A stretch of 64,000 bases of DNA, from NCBI GenBank assembly GCA_016169945.1, contig JADLSH010000316.1:248001-312000 (forward strand), written 5' to 3'. The position numbers and the translations under genes are program-made. Under the pieces are notes generated by a model. The model worked only from the letters and a program-made list of their open reading frames with translations, did not search any database and was not told where the DNA came from. Source of the stretch: Trachythela sp. YZ-2020 (lineage: Eukaryota > Cnidaria > Anthozoa > Malacalcyonacea > Clavulariidae). Below are positions 53,788-64,000 of this stretch, one piece after another (the stretch's first letter is position 1; each line of letters opens with the position of its first letter).

Positions 53788-54339
53788 TAAGCTGCTGAGT
53801 ACAGAAGTTTGAGCTAATTTTATAAATAATGAATATTGTTAACTGAATTAAGTCAGGGCCTGGGTAAATGCGAGAAATCAACGGTTTCATTCTGCTAGTT
53901 ACCACCAGAAAGCAATAAAGCATATTAGCATACAAAGATTACAGCATAAATACTAAAACAAAAAACCGTAATGTTTAGGCGATAATTTTACAAAATCTAC
54001 TCAAGCGCACTAACTTTAAATCTTTAATAGCTATAAAATATAACACTTACGGACTTACCAGCTATTTTTCTGATATTTTTCTCTTCCAACTTCAAAAATA
54101 AAGAAAATTTAAACCATATGATTTTGCCGTTGAAACCACAGCCACTTGAAGTCTTGAAAGTCAGCTTTTCTTGCTTTCGCCATAACTTTCATTCTGCATA
54201 ACAACGCTTAGCAACCACCAATAAAATACGGTTTTGCCAAGTTCAAATTGGTTCAGCTGTTGTATGAAAACTCTTGCCGTTAACAATGCCGTAACAAGTT
54301 GTTCGCAACTCTTGGTACATACTTGTTAAAACAGTCTTG

Positions 54340-55065
54340 CAGGTACAAGCTTGTTGAAACCACTGATCTAATAATAGACTGGATATAGCTTCTATACCTA
54401 TGAAAAATGAAGCCAAAATCAATCGGCGCAAATCTACTTCCGGTTACCACTTTGCAGCGAAAACAATATGGAGTTGTATGGGGAAATGAGTCGGCAAGGC
54501 TGGTTTTTCACCATTTTCAGGCATTTCCAAGCGCTGGACTAAACCGTTCGTCTTGTAATGAAAAGAACAGGATATTTTCTTACTTTTGGAGAGATACTTT
54601 TGTAGATTTCGGTAAAAAATCACCGCTAAAGACGTTTGACAAGTTGCATACGCGAAGTCCATTTTCGGCCAAAACTCTCTGCCAAGTGGTCTTTCATGCT
54701 GGCATTTTCGCTAAACAAATAATCTGGCTGGATAGAAACTCAAGTCGAATGGATTAAACGAAAGGTAAGCAATGTCTAGTAAGCGTTTGCCTTTCTCAAT
54801 CAAGCGAAAAAGTATAGAATATCGGTGTTGCTCTCGGGTTATGTTGTGCTATGCGCCTATGCCTATATGAACATGCATTTATAGCAACAATATAGCTTTA
54901 TATCTATATTGTCTATATTGGCTAATTGCATTTTGTATCTCAGATTGGAGTTTTGGTTTTTGTTCTTGACCGAAAAATACATTTAAATAATATATAAATG
55001 GATTCATTTCTAAAACAAGCTCTGTATCATTCATATTATAAACTGCTTCAAGTGTTTTTATGCAG
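54340..55065 (-). repeat. left arm of a long inverted repeat (partner 59578-60285)
   Basis: CCACTGATCTAATAATAGAC ... CAAGTGTTTTTATGCAG is repeated in inverse orientation 5 kb away with few differences. A CAAGCTTGTTGAAAC-type array precedes it at 54280-54340, like the outer arrays of the CACACGTAAAAA element. Shared ORFs across both arms show no recognisable domain. Confidence 0.75.
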
Positions 55066-56113
55066 AAAACTTGCAATCCAGTAGAGTCTGAGGGTAGTAT
55101 GGAGCACTAGTATACACCATATTAAAATGGTGTATGCCAATTCTCACATTTCAAATTTTTATTATATAGAGACTAAAACATTGAAATTAGAAAACATTAA
55201 GACATGTCATCCTGATCCACTGGTGCTGACCAGTGAACTCAATTTGTTAACCTGGAACGATAACTGGCGGGTGAAAAGTGAAGCCAAAATAACAGTGCCT
55301 ACGCCATCAAACGTGATTGATTTCACAACGGCCAAAGTTCAAAATAAGTTCACGAAAATAGAAAAAAAACTTGAATATCTGTTAAAACCTACACGATAGC
55401 TTATCTTATCCCATATTTTTATGGCTTTCATAAACTTTTTGCACAAACTAGCTTATACGCCTTGTACGACTGACAAAAAACAAAATATTTTCGCTGTTTG
55501 AACAAAAACACTGAGAAAACTTGCTTTAATTAACTTACTTCAGTGACAAAGATATGTTTTCCTCCTAGTTTTCCTTCTGTAATCTTTTTTAGCCAGTTAC
55601 AAAGGGGAAACTACTTCGATTGTTGTTTTTTTCAAAAAAATAATACAAAAATAGAGTTTACGTACGGACCGCGCAGTAAATAAGTTGTGGGAGACTGAAA
55701 CTGACGTCCAGAACCGCGCAACAAAAATAGGGGACTGAAACTGACGTCCAGAACCGCGCAACAATGATGGCGTATAGGGGACTGAAACTGACGTACGATA
55801 ACGAATTGATGGCGACGACGATGGCGTTGTGGCCTGACGCCAGAGGTCAAGGCTTCACTTTTTTCCGTACGAAATGACTGAAGTTATCGTTCCAGATAGA
55901 TATATATTGAGTTCACTGGTGCTGACTGGTGTGATGGCAGAGAGGTCCCGTATTATAGAAAGTGGCTTGTTGAAGTGACTGTATCATTGAATAATAAATT
56001 CTCTGTTCCTTTTCCAAAGTAGATGAACATTTTGTAATCATATGAACATGAATAGCTATGTGACTCAGACTCACATAATTTTTAATAATGCTGTATAAAA
56101 ATTAGTTGTTTTA
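55066..56113. other. no gene; short GC-rich repeats
   Basis: GGGACTGAAACTGACGTCCAG and CCGCGCAACA recur two to three times at 55690-55795. ACTGGTGCTGACCAGTGA near 55220 recurs, diverged, near 55910. No gene is recognised. Confidence 0.45.
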
Positions 56114-58577
56114 CTCCTTATTGTCACGAGCTGACTAAAGTAAGACGATATCGATCTGTTTCAAATGTAAATATCGCCAGACGTGTTTATTCTCTGGCAA
56201 CAGGACACGCGTCATTCGATAGCTTATGACTTCCTCTTTAAAATTATATTTAGTTTGTCCCGGTTCATATTACATATCCAAATTAATTTGCATACATGTT
56301 CATAAATTATCTAAAAATTTTACAATTATTGTTGAAATAAACCTGAATTGCCAGAACAGGATTTAGAATTTTCGAGCAAATGTTAGCAATTCTAATCCCA
56401 AAATTGTAGCTCATGTAAAAAGGAATATTATTGGAAAGTTTCATTGTATTTGAAGAAGTAGAAGTATTTTTTGAAAGTCGCATACAAAATGCCGAGATCG
56501 TTGAAATTTGATTCCCGCACGCGCAAATTAATTACGAAATGCCATATAAGGTCAGTGTTGATTGCTATAAACCAATGAAAATCCGCCATCTAGGCAATTA
56601 CATCACGCGGAATCGATTGCCGGTAATTTCAATACGCTAGGATGCAAAGCCGCGGAGATTTAGCTTCCGAAGTTGCCCGAGCGTGCGCCGACAAAACCGG
56701 GATTTCGCAATAAAGACGGCATTTTCACGAGAAAAGTCGAGAATTGTCATAAAATGGCTAGTTTATTTAGTATGGATATTTAAATACATCCTTTCGAACA
56801 CGATTTTCAAGAGCTATCCAATGGTCACACTTAGGAGTTTGTAGCGTGTAAACCAAAGGTAGGAAAGCGAAATGAATATATAATTAGTTTGTATTATTGT
56901 TAATTTGTAAACAATACAAAGTTCAGAGGTGTAGTCTAGGACCTGTATAGGAGTTTGTATGCGTTTCATTTAGCACAGGCAATCTCAACTGTTTTAGGGT
57001 AAAATGACAATGGCGGTCAACATGGCATATGTGCGAAAACCTGAATCCGGGACGAAAGTCCTGAAAATGACCCCGCCCTGAAACGGCAGTGCCGACATAG
57101 CTCTAACTTCCGAAAAGCAGAAGCAACAGCCTTTCTGAATTGCTTATAGTGTTTAGAAGGTTGCTTTTAGGGGTAGTTATTGGAAGGAAAAATTTGTCTA
57201 AGTATAATATTTTACAAGAAAATGACCATGCACCACCCCAGGTCAATGCGACAAAATTTGCGGAGTACGTTTTTCGCACTTTCGACGTTAACCAGGACAA
57301 CTCGATTGATTTCCTGGAACCGAGGAATAGAAAATACGCAAATATTTATTGTTTTTTTTCATAAATCATAAAAATACAATAAATATAATATATTTACTGG
57401 GTTCTGTGGTGGCGAACCAGCGTTTCGTGAAAATATTTGCCCCCCCCCTGTCAAGTAGCCACGAGGAGTTTTCGCGAAGATTGCGCGTGACTTTCAAATT
57501 ATTTTTAAACTTGTGTCTTTGATTCTGATCCTAAATTTGTTATGGGAGGTTTTTTCCTTTCAAGTGGGACTATACTACTCTAGTTTTTCGATTAGGACTA
57601 TTCTACAATGAAGTACTCTTGGATACTGTAATCTAAATACATATGAAGACGAAGAAGTGGCATTTATCGGGAAGACAAGCGGCGAGGCATTGCAATGGCC
57701 GCTATTTGACGAAATATCGAAGGACACAATATCGAAGATAAAATACACTGCACTGCTTCAAAACTTGACGAAACTTGGTTGAAATCTTCTTTAGCCATCT
57801 ATCATTATGTAAAAGTACAACAATTGGATGATACTTGCGAGACTCGGCGATAAAAAGCAAACAAGACGGCAAAATATGGCTGAAATCGTGTTTTGGTGGG
57901 GGGTAAGTGAAATAAAATGTATTATATTTAAACAAAACAATGTCAATCCTTATGAAATCTACAATAATTATATTAAATTAAGCATAGTTTTTCATCCCAT
58001 GATAAAAATTGTTAGGAAATAAGAAAATTTAATCTCTGCCAGGTATATTAGTTATTTCATGGATAATTAGCAGTTGACCTGGGGTGGTGCATGGTCATTT
58101 CCTTGTAAAATATTATACTTAGACAAATTTTCCTTCCAATAACACCCCTAAAAGCAACCCTTCTAAACACTATAAGCACTTCAGAAAGGCTGTCGCTTTT
58201 GCTTTTCGGAAGTTAGAGCTATGTCGGCACTGCCGTTTCAGGGCGGGGTCATTTTCAGTACTTTCGTCCCGGATTCAGGTTTTCGCACATATGCCATGTT
58301 GACCGCCATGGTCATTTTACCCTAAAACAGTTGAGATTGCCTGTGCTAAATGAAATGCATACAAACTCCTATACAGGTCCTAGACTAGTGTTTGAAAGGG
58401 GCTAAATTGGCCGCGTAGCATTGTAAACAAACACAATTTACTTCTCTAAAGACATCGTAAAACGCTGAATCGAACGGTGGTATTTTCATCTACATAGCAT
58501 GCACTGAACCGAAGATATGAAAACTGCAAAAGTAAGACGATATCGTCTTACTTTAGTCAGCTTGTGACAATAAGGAG
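56114..58577. mobile_element. 2.5-kb nested inverted-repeat element with TTA duplication and EF-hand fragment
   Basis: Outer termini CTCCTTATTGTCACGAGCTG and CAGCTTGTGACAATAAGGAG are inverted, followed by GACTAAAGTAAGACGATATCG-type sequence. TTA flanks both sides (56111-56113, 58578-58580). A second, inner inverted pair of about 320 bp lies at 56929-57246 and 58073-58390. Between the inner arms lie an EF-hand-encoding fragment and AT-rich DNA. No transposase is present. Confidence 0.7.
57245..57319 (+). pseudogene. EF-hand exon fragment (neuronal calcium sensor-like)
   Basis: The frame NATKFAEYVFRTFDVNQDNS followed by IDFLE matches the conserved segment of NCS/hippocalcin/recoverin-family proteins, where a helix (KFAEHVFRTFD) enters an EF-hand Ca2+ loop. 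The 12-residue loop DVNQDNSIDFLE keeps liganding positions 1, 3, 5, 9 and 12; position 6 is Asn rather than Gly. It follows CCACCCCAG, an acceptor-like sequence, exactly at the inner end of the inverted-repeat arm. It diverges after FLE, so it is a partial, probably captured exon. Confidence 0.6.
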
Positions 58578-59577
58578 TTAACATAGTATGGATAAACTGA
58601 TAATTATCTTTTTACTGTACCATGCCCATGGTCTTCAGTCACCAGATTAAGACCCCTAGTAAATTCTGGTGAGCTGCTCTCCTCTCTTGTAATATTCCAT
58701 AGTCTAACATTTTCAGGGTTTCTTGCAGAAGGGAGAGAAGGCCATGGGTGGGGTTGGCAAAATGTTGACCTTTTCCATAAAGTATACATTACATGTATGC
58801 AAATTAAGTGTGGAAATATATCACTTTCCCACATACATAAGAGTACCATAGACTGCAACTGGTTGTCTTGTGTGTTATGTTGGTTGTTCCCATGCATTTC
58901 CTTGTTGGTAACAAATACTGGTCATTACATATTGGTGCTTGGCAATTTGGCTTCTTTGAGGTCATTTCAAAACCACCAAGATGGTTGACATGCTACTTCA
59001 TGTTTCATAAAAATTCTACTAATTAACCCATTAAAGGTGCATAATGCCTCCCTTGACAAGTAGAATTATCTGGTGTTAAACAGAGTATCATAGGCGTAGG
59101 AAGCAACTTCAAGTTGGGGGGGGGGGGCATTTTGTCTTAAAGGGCACCTCTTCTATTAGAAAAGGGCACTTTTTCCATTGTTTTAGCTGATGATAACCAT
59201 CATATTCAAGTTGATATGTTGATGATAACTACATATTCAAGTTGATAAAGATTATATCAGAGTGTTATAGTAAAGTCTGCTTCTACCAACAGGAAAACAG
59301 CCATGGAAAGTGAGAAAGAAGTTGAATAAACTTGTCTTGTTTAATCACCAGTGAATCGCAGTGATGAAACTATCCAATTTAAATCTTTAATACATAGGAA
59401 TGGAATGAAGTAGTGTATTGGATTGCTGTAGAAAGCTCACGGTGTCTCCTCGATGTGAAAGAAGAAAAAACCGGTTCCGTTAGGAACCAACAACTATTTA
59501 AAAGTTTCCAAATCAAATTTTGATTGAGCTCATTCAACTTTGTCCCATGTCCTTTTTACAATTTTAGTATCATATCT
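58578..59577. other. no gene recognised; G-run at 59116-59128
   Basis: Short ORFs only. The sequence AAAGGGCACCTC / AAAGGGCACTTT follows the poly-G tract. No terminal repeats were identified. Confidence 0.4.
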
Positions 59578-60285
59578 GCATAAAAACACTTGAAGCAGTT
59601 TATAATATGAATGATACAGAGCTTGTTTTAGAAACGAATCCATTTATATATTATTTAAATGTATTTTTCGGTCAAGAACAAAAAACAAAACTCCAATCTG
59701 AGATACAAACTGCAATTAGCCAATATAGACAATATAGATATAAAGCTATATTGTTGCTATAAATGTTCATATAGGCATAGGCGCATAGCACAACATAACC
59801 CGAGAGCAACACCGATATTCTATACTTTTTCGCTTGATTGAGAAAGGCAAACGCTTATTAGACATTGCTTACCTTTCGTTTAATCCATTCAACTTGAGTT
59901 TCTATCCAGCCAGATTTTTTGTTTAGCGAAAATGCCAGCATGAAAGACCACTTGGCAGAGAGTTTTGGCCGAAAATGGACTTCGCGTATGCAACTTGTCA
60001 AACGTCTTTAGCGGTGATTTTTTACCGAAATCTACAAAAATATCTCTCCAAAAGTAAGAAAATATCCTGTTCTTTTCATTACAAGACGAACGGTTTAGTC
60101 CAGCACTTGGAAATACCTGAAAATGGTGAAAAACCAGCCTTGCCGACTCATTTCCCCATACAACTCCATATTGTTTTCGGCGCTTTTCGCTGCAAAGTGG
60201 TAACCGGAAGTAGATTTGCGTCGATTGATTTTGGCTTCATTTTTCATAGGTATAGAAGCTATATCCAGTCTATTATTAGATCAGT
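59578..60285 (+). repeat. right arm of a long inverted repeat (partner 54340-55065)
   Basis: CTGCATAAAAACACTTGAAG ... GTCTATTATTAGATCAGTGG is the inverse of the left arm. It is contiguous with the subterminal array and the terminus at 60555, so the arms probably belong to the element bounded there. Confidence 0.75.
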
Positions 60286-60299
60286 GGTTGAAACGGACT

Positions 60300-60555
60300 T
60301 GTTACAACTTCACGACCACATCAACTTGTCAACAAGTTGTTCTAACAAGCATGATATGGCTTGTTTCAAGAAGCTTGATTCAAGTTGTTCCAACAACTTG
60401 CTACAAGTCTGCAAACCAACAAGTTGTAGCAAGCTTGATGACACAAGTTTGCTATAGCTTGATAAAATGACAAGCTTGTTACAACTTGTCAACAAGCTTG
60501 CTACAAGCTTGTTAAGCCAACAATTTGTCAACAAGATGTGAGATTTTTACGTGTG
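60300..60555. repeat. right subterminal array of ACAAGCTTGTT-like motifs
   Basis: Dense AACAAGCTTG, GTCAACAAG and TTGCTACAAG motifs lead to the terminus TTTTTACGTGTG. Open frames across this array (rich in TSCSKL-type residues) are repeat artefacts. Confidence 0.7.
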
Positions 60556-60775
60556 TAATGGAAGCAAAAGCCTGTAAAGCATCTGGTCTTGATAGAATCT
60601 CGAAAAACCGCAGCACCGGAATTTTCCCAGACGAACTGAAATCTGCCAAAGTTACACCTATTTATAAGACAGGCGAGAAATCTGACTGTGGTAACTACAT
60701 ACCTATATCTGTGATATCGGCCGTGGCAAAAACATTCGAAAAGATTGTTCACAACCAACTAAACAACTTCCTTAA

Positions 60776-60944
60776 GGTACGTTCACACACAGCGATTTGT
60801 CGGGCCGATTTTAGGTTTTGCTGAATGTTAATGACGAATATTTTCAGTTGATGATGTCACCAGATGACGTTTGCCACGTATTTTTCAAATATCATTACAT
60901 GCATCTGAAATCGACCCGACAAATCGCAACGTGTGAACGTACCT
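60776..60944. mobile_element. 169-bp MITE with TTAA target in LINE-B
   Basis: Termini GGTACGTTCACAC and GTGTGAACGTACC are inverted and continue into CGATTTGTCGGG / CCCGACAAATCG. TTAA flanks it (60772-60775, 60945-60948). Removing it joins LINE codons NNFL and NENM. Confidence 0.87.
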
Positions 60945-61138
60945 TTAACGAGAATATGATTATCTCGACACATCAGTCAGACTTTCGTACTCGGCATTCA
61001 ACAGAAACTACACTCCTTCATACTACAAACCAATTACTCGTAAACATGGACAAGGGTTTAATTAACGGCATACTATTTTTAGATCTTAAAAAAACTTTTG
61101 ACACAGTCGACCATGAGATACTTATTACACTGGCCTGT

Positions 61139-61941
61139 AGGCCAAGTGTCTTAAATCCCTAATTTTCTGTTTTTTTGAACCGTCGAGAAATCGAGTTTGC
61201 GTTAGCGCATCGCAGGCTCAGAGACAATGTGGTGATTACGAAATTGTCCACCCGATTCAAAATGACCGTCATTGAGGAGCGGGCTATATGACAAATAAAT
61301 TATGTCTATTAGGAAATGTTTTCCTGTGTTTATGTTTCATGCGTGGTTTTCTTTGATATAAACAACACATGAGTTCGTTGTAGATTTCTTGCGTATTCAA
61401 TAGCTGCAGTCACAGTTGGTAAAATCCCTGGAAATTATGGCGAAAAGGTATGTTTAAGCGACTTTCGACTGTTATAACTGAGATTGTTTAAGTTTACAAC
61501 ATAATTTTAGATAGTACAACGTAGAATACAGTTACTTCATATTAAACTACAAAGCTATTATATATTATCTTCGTTGCCTTTGTATAAATAATTTGGAATG
61601 TTCTCAAGAAGTACGCGGCATTAGTAACAATTGTTTCAATAATATATTACAATTGCATAAGTCTAGCGCGAGGGAGTTTCATTTCACTCGCTTTGATACA
61701 CAGTTAAATTTATATGCTTTTCGAACTTTCAAAGTCATTCACATTCTGGTATGATGCTTTGTTCTTGCTTTTTAACAATATTGGTATTTCGATTCAATAT
61801 TGTTCTTTACGACTTTAGGTATTAAATATCACAAAATATGGCTCAAAATGTCTTTTGTTTACGTTTGCTATTTTTAGTTTGTGTGAAATACAACTGACGT
61901 GTCAACTCAAAATAAATACAACTGACGTGTCTTGTTTCTAA
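61139..61941. mobile_element. 0.8-kb insertion in LINE-B reverse transcriptase
   Basis: The LINE frame stops after DTVDHEILIT and resumes with LERYGIRGRTLQW. The insert starts near CTGGCCTGTAGGCC (a short palindrome) and ends with two copies of ATACAACTGACGTGTC. No ORF and no certain duplication are seen. It is an unclassified SINE or MITE. Confidence 0.6.
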
Positions 61942-62083
61942 TTTAGAACGCTATGGAATAAGAGGAAGAACCTTACAATGGTTCAGATCATACATTCACG
62001 AAAGGAAACAAATGTGCAAAATAAACGATTCGATTTCAAATGTTAAAAAGATCACATGTCGAATCCCCCAGGGGTCAAACCCA

Positions 62084-63735
62084 AACTCGTACCCAGCGCT
62101 AGCCTGCTGCCTCGTAGGGGGGTCAGGGGGAATGCTGACCCGGAAAATTTTGGATTTCTAGGGTGAATAAAATTGCACACATGCGTTATACGATATTTTA
62201 AATTCGGGTTAGTGCGAATAAATTAATTGACATGTTTACGCACACAGGAATATATTATTACATTTCTTCGTCTTGATTGACATGTTTATGCACAAGCGAA
62301 TACATCTCACTTTGGGGTTTCCCCTATAGTCCAGCTGCATTTGTATTGGTCAATTTTAATGAGCCTTTATTAGGGCGTTTAGTCATGAAAGCTGGGTTTT
62401 CTTGCAGGCCCTCATTCCCTGTTCTTCTTTTCCCCTCCAACGAGGGCCGGCCACGCAGGCTAAATGTGTGATAGAAGTGTCGTATGACTGAGATGGCGGT
62501 ACCATGCCTCTCTCCTTCGCAGAGGCTTGGATAAAAAAAAATTATAAAAGGATACGCTAATATTGGATAATAAATAAAAGAATGCGCTAGATGGTAATAA
62601 ACAAAACGCGCTAAATGGTAATATAATGAGGAAACCGCTGAAAATCGGAGCGCGGGCGGAGGAAGGAAATAGCGGCGTTTTGTTTATTACCATCTAGCGC
62701 ATTCTTTTATTTATTATCCAATATTAGCGTATCCTTTTATAAATTTTTTTATCCAAGCCTCTGCGAAGAAGAGAGGTACCATGCAGTGATAGGCAGCTTG
62801 GCCACTTATTACACACGTCACCAAATGTCAAGAACACGTCAGAAAATTCCACTTATTTTTCATTCTATTTATCAAGAAGACGTCTTAACTGACGACTTGG
62901 AATACTCCGTTTGCGATTATCACGACCAAATCATTTGAATGTAATTTGAATGACACGCTGTAATAAGGCGCATGCTCCATTGATGCCTCCGGGCTCTGGC
63001 ACTGATGACAGATGTTTGCAAGGCTCTCAGAAGTAAAATTCATGATATATTTACAGACTTTACCGTTTCAAACAACCATTCATTTGATAGTTCAATTGAG
63101 CAGGTTTGGTTTCCTCGCTTGAACGTCGCCCACATGCACGCAAGGTGACAAACAAGCTAACAAAGCTTATGAATTCAGCCGAAAGCGTTCATCACTGACC
63201 TTAAAAATCAGACCAAGTATATATATTATGTCACACCATGTTATTTGCGTTTTGCATGATTTTTTTCAATAGCATGAAAGCAGGAAAAACTTAACATAAC
63301 TCGTACACCTCCCGCAGCATGCCCTACATAAAAATAAAAAAATCTTAATTTAGTTTTACTCCATCAACACGAAACACCTACGATTAGCCTTGGCTAATAC
63401 TTGTTATAGAGCTTGGAGTTTTTTTCGTGCACATTTTCATTTCCGACCTACGATCCGGATATTGTCTTTTTTAATCTACAGCACTTATTAGAGGTGTGAG
63501 GTTTGTTGTATCACAAAAATGAATCAAGTTTGTTGTGCCGAACGACCAGTCACGCCACCAGGCCACGGGCCTATTTAAATTTGTCCTTTCAGATCATTGC
63601 ACAACACAGTAGCTTCAAAACTCAGGAAATGGCGTTTCACCCTAGAAATCCAAAATTTTCCGGGTCAGCATTCCCCCTGACCCCCCTACGACTCCTCCCG
63701 CCTTCGGAGCTTCGCTTTTAATACCGACCACCCCC
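62084..63735. mobile_element. 1.6-kb inverted-repeat element truncating LINE-B
   Basis: Arms of about 55 bp, 62113-62167 (CGTAGGGGGGTCAGGGGGAA ... TTTCTAGGGTGA) and 63637-63690 (TCACCCTAGAAATCC ... CCCCCTACG), are inverted. The outer boundaries are uncertain. A further foldback lies inside at 62490-62785. No gene is recognised. Confidence 0.55.
62490..62785. repeat. foldback hairpin with arms of about 110 bp
   Basis: CTTCGCAGAGGCTTGGATAA ... ATGCGCTAGATGGTAATAAA pairs with TTTATTACCATCTAGCGCAT ... TTATCCAAGCCTCTGCGAAG around a GC-rich loop. GGTACCATGC sits at both outer edges. A partial tandem copy of GCGCTAGATGGTAATAAACA follows the left arm. Confidence 0.8.
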
Positions 63736-63747
63736 CCCCCCCCCCCA
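63728..63747. repeat. poly-C tract
   Basis: About 18 consecutive C bases, interrupted by nothing else; probably variable in length. Confidence 0.9.
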
Positions 63748-64000
63748 ATCGTCAGTTTATTCTGGCCTCGCCACTCCGAACCTCGTATATGAAACCAGGG
63801 AAAAGTACGGGAATATTATTTTAAAAAACCAACAAAACAAAACAAAACAAACGACAAAATCCCGACATTTCTAGGCCCTTCCCGATTGTGCTAGCATAAT
63901 TTTCAGCATAATTTGGCTTAACGAGCATATTTTTTGCTTTTTTTCAAGAAAAGAAGTGCTAGCATAATTTGGTAATTTTTCGCTAATTCATCTGAATTTT

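Larger units (their letters stand above)
41408..60555. mobile_element. 19.1-kb composite element with CACACGTAAAAA termini and TA duplication
   Basis: The outer termini CACACGTAAAAA (41408) and TTTTTACGTGTG (60555) are perfect 12-bp inverted repeats. TA flanks each side (41406-41407, 60556-60557), and excision restores the LINE frame. Next to each terminus lie several hundred bp of CAACAAGCTTG-like degenerate repeats. TA targeting suggests Tc1/mariner relatives, but no such transposase is seen. Most of the interior is made of later insertions (YR, RecQ/zinc-finger element, AAGATCTT element, EF-hand element). The original element is probably only the ends plus the inverted arms at 54340-55065 and 59578-60285 (inference). 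Confidence 0.7.
39605..62080 (+). mobile_element. LINE-B: CR1/L2-like retrotransposon split by a 19-kb nest
   Basis: Related to LINE-A. ORF1 and the 5' half of ORF2 lie at 39605-41405, and ORF2 resumes at 60558 exactly in frame (SELESVV then MEAKACKASGLD). Further insertions lie at 60776-60944 and about 61139-61941. It ends at 62080 inside the RT (CRIPQGSN), where another element begins. Confidence 0.85.
40300..62080 (+). pseudogene. LINE-B ORF2: endonuclease-reverse transcriptase
   Basis: Pieces in order: endonuclease NETRLDDSRHNDEVKIAGFD and RNRNGGGVAIYLQ (40345-40455), a decayed middle, then YKPWLTNEIKTMSYRRDYLK (40970-41030), NRVIKEAKVNYYKSKLENS, a STIGSRLANDITP segment, SELESVV at the break, and after the 19-kb nest MEAKACKASGLDRIS, KVTPIYKTGEKSDCGNY, SVISAVAKTFEKIVHNQLN, QSDFRTRHSTETTLL and LFLDLKKTFDTVDHEIL (catalytic Asp), then ERYGIRGRTLQWFRSYIHER (61945-62010) and CRIPQGSN. 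The FADD motif and C-terminus are missing. Confidence 0.8.

Noticed and set aside
58604..58897. 97-codon minus-strand open frame
   Set aside because: No recognisable family, no splice or polyadenylation context, and surrounded by non-coding sequence.
59975..60457. 160-codon open frame, partly repeated at 54444-54662
   Set aside because: It lies across an inverted-repeat arm and a subterminal array, shows no domain, and the second copy diverges in frame; treated as non-coding.

Overview
The window is AT-rich eukaryotic (animal) DNA. Its coding capacity is almost entirely transposable-element (TE) derived and mostly broken. The protein families suggest a cnidarian, probably an anthozoan: CR1/L2-like LINEs with an SGNH-esterase ORF1, Crypton/DUF3504-type tyrosine recombinases (YR), a YR-SGNH element, an IS3-type eukaryotic transposon and a large repetitive nuclease-CXC protein. 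This taxonomic call is inference. No bacterial features, rRNA, CRISPR or bona fide tRNA gene is seen. The only long uninterrupted ORF that looks like an ordinary protein gene is at 38494-39540.

Layout. 1-7.5 kb: small inverted-repeat elements, a tRNA-like/TTAGGG-containing element, a three-tier hairpin and a frameshifted YR gene (2705-4057, minus). 7.6-9.8 kb: decayed nuclease-like/CXC pseudogene. 11.4-19.4 kb: a palindromic tRNA-SINE, then LINE-A, carrying at least four insertions between them. 19.4-20.6 kb: LINE scraps and a fragment of element T. 21.9-35.4 kb: tandem array of a YR-SGNH element (unit about 2.3 kb), split by a 3.0-kb TIR transposon (T, 22161-25195) and by a complete 5.7-kb IS3EU-like transposon (28841-34536). 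36.3-38.2 kb: satellites and a SINE. 38.5-39.5 kb: the intact gene. 39.6-41.4 kb continuing at 60.6-62.1 kb: LINE-B, split by a 19-kb nest (41408-60555) bounded by CACACGTAAAAA inverted termini and a TA duplication. That nest holds another YR, a 1.9-kb element with 9-bp target duplication carrying RecQ-like and zinc-finger pieces, an element with CAAGATCTTG arrays at both ends, and an element holding an EF-hand fragment.

The most notable system is the IS3EU-like transposon. It has long TIRs made of repeated units, a 6-bp target duplication proven by a paralogous empty site, and two convergent spliced genes that each begin with a short double-CxxC zinc ribbon: an IS3/retroviral-type DDE integrase (plus strand) and a HECT-type E3 ubiquitin ligase (minus strand). 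This copy is dead: the catalytic Glu is Lys, and frameshifts and a stop are present. Active relatives are predicted elsewhere in the genome.

A second theme is that all three YR remnants lie beside strong DNA hairpins whose architecture, rather than sequence, is shared. Many insertions could be delimited to the base because a second copy of the host repeat supplies the unoccupied site, so the relative order of events can be read directly.
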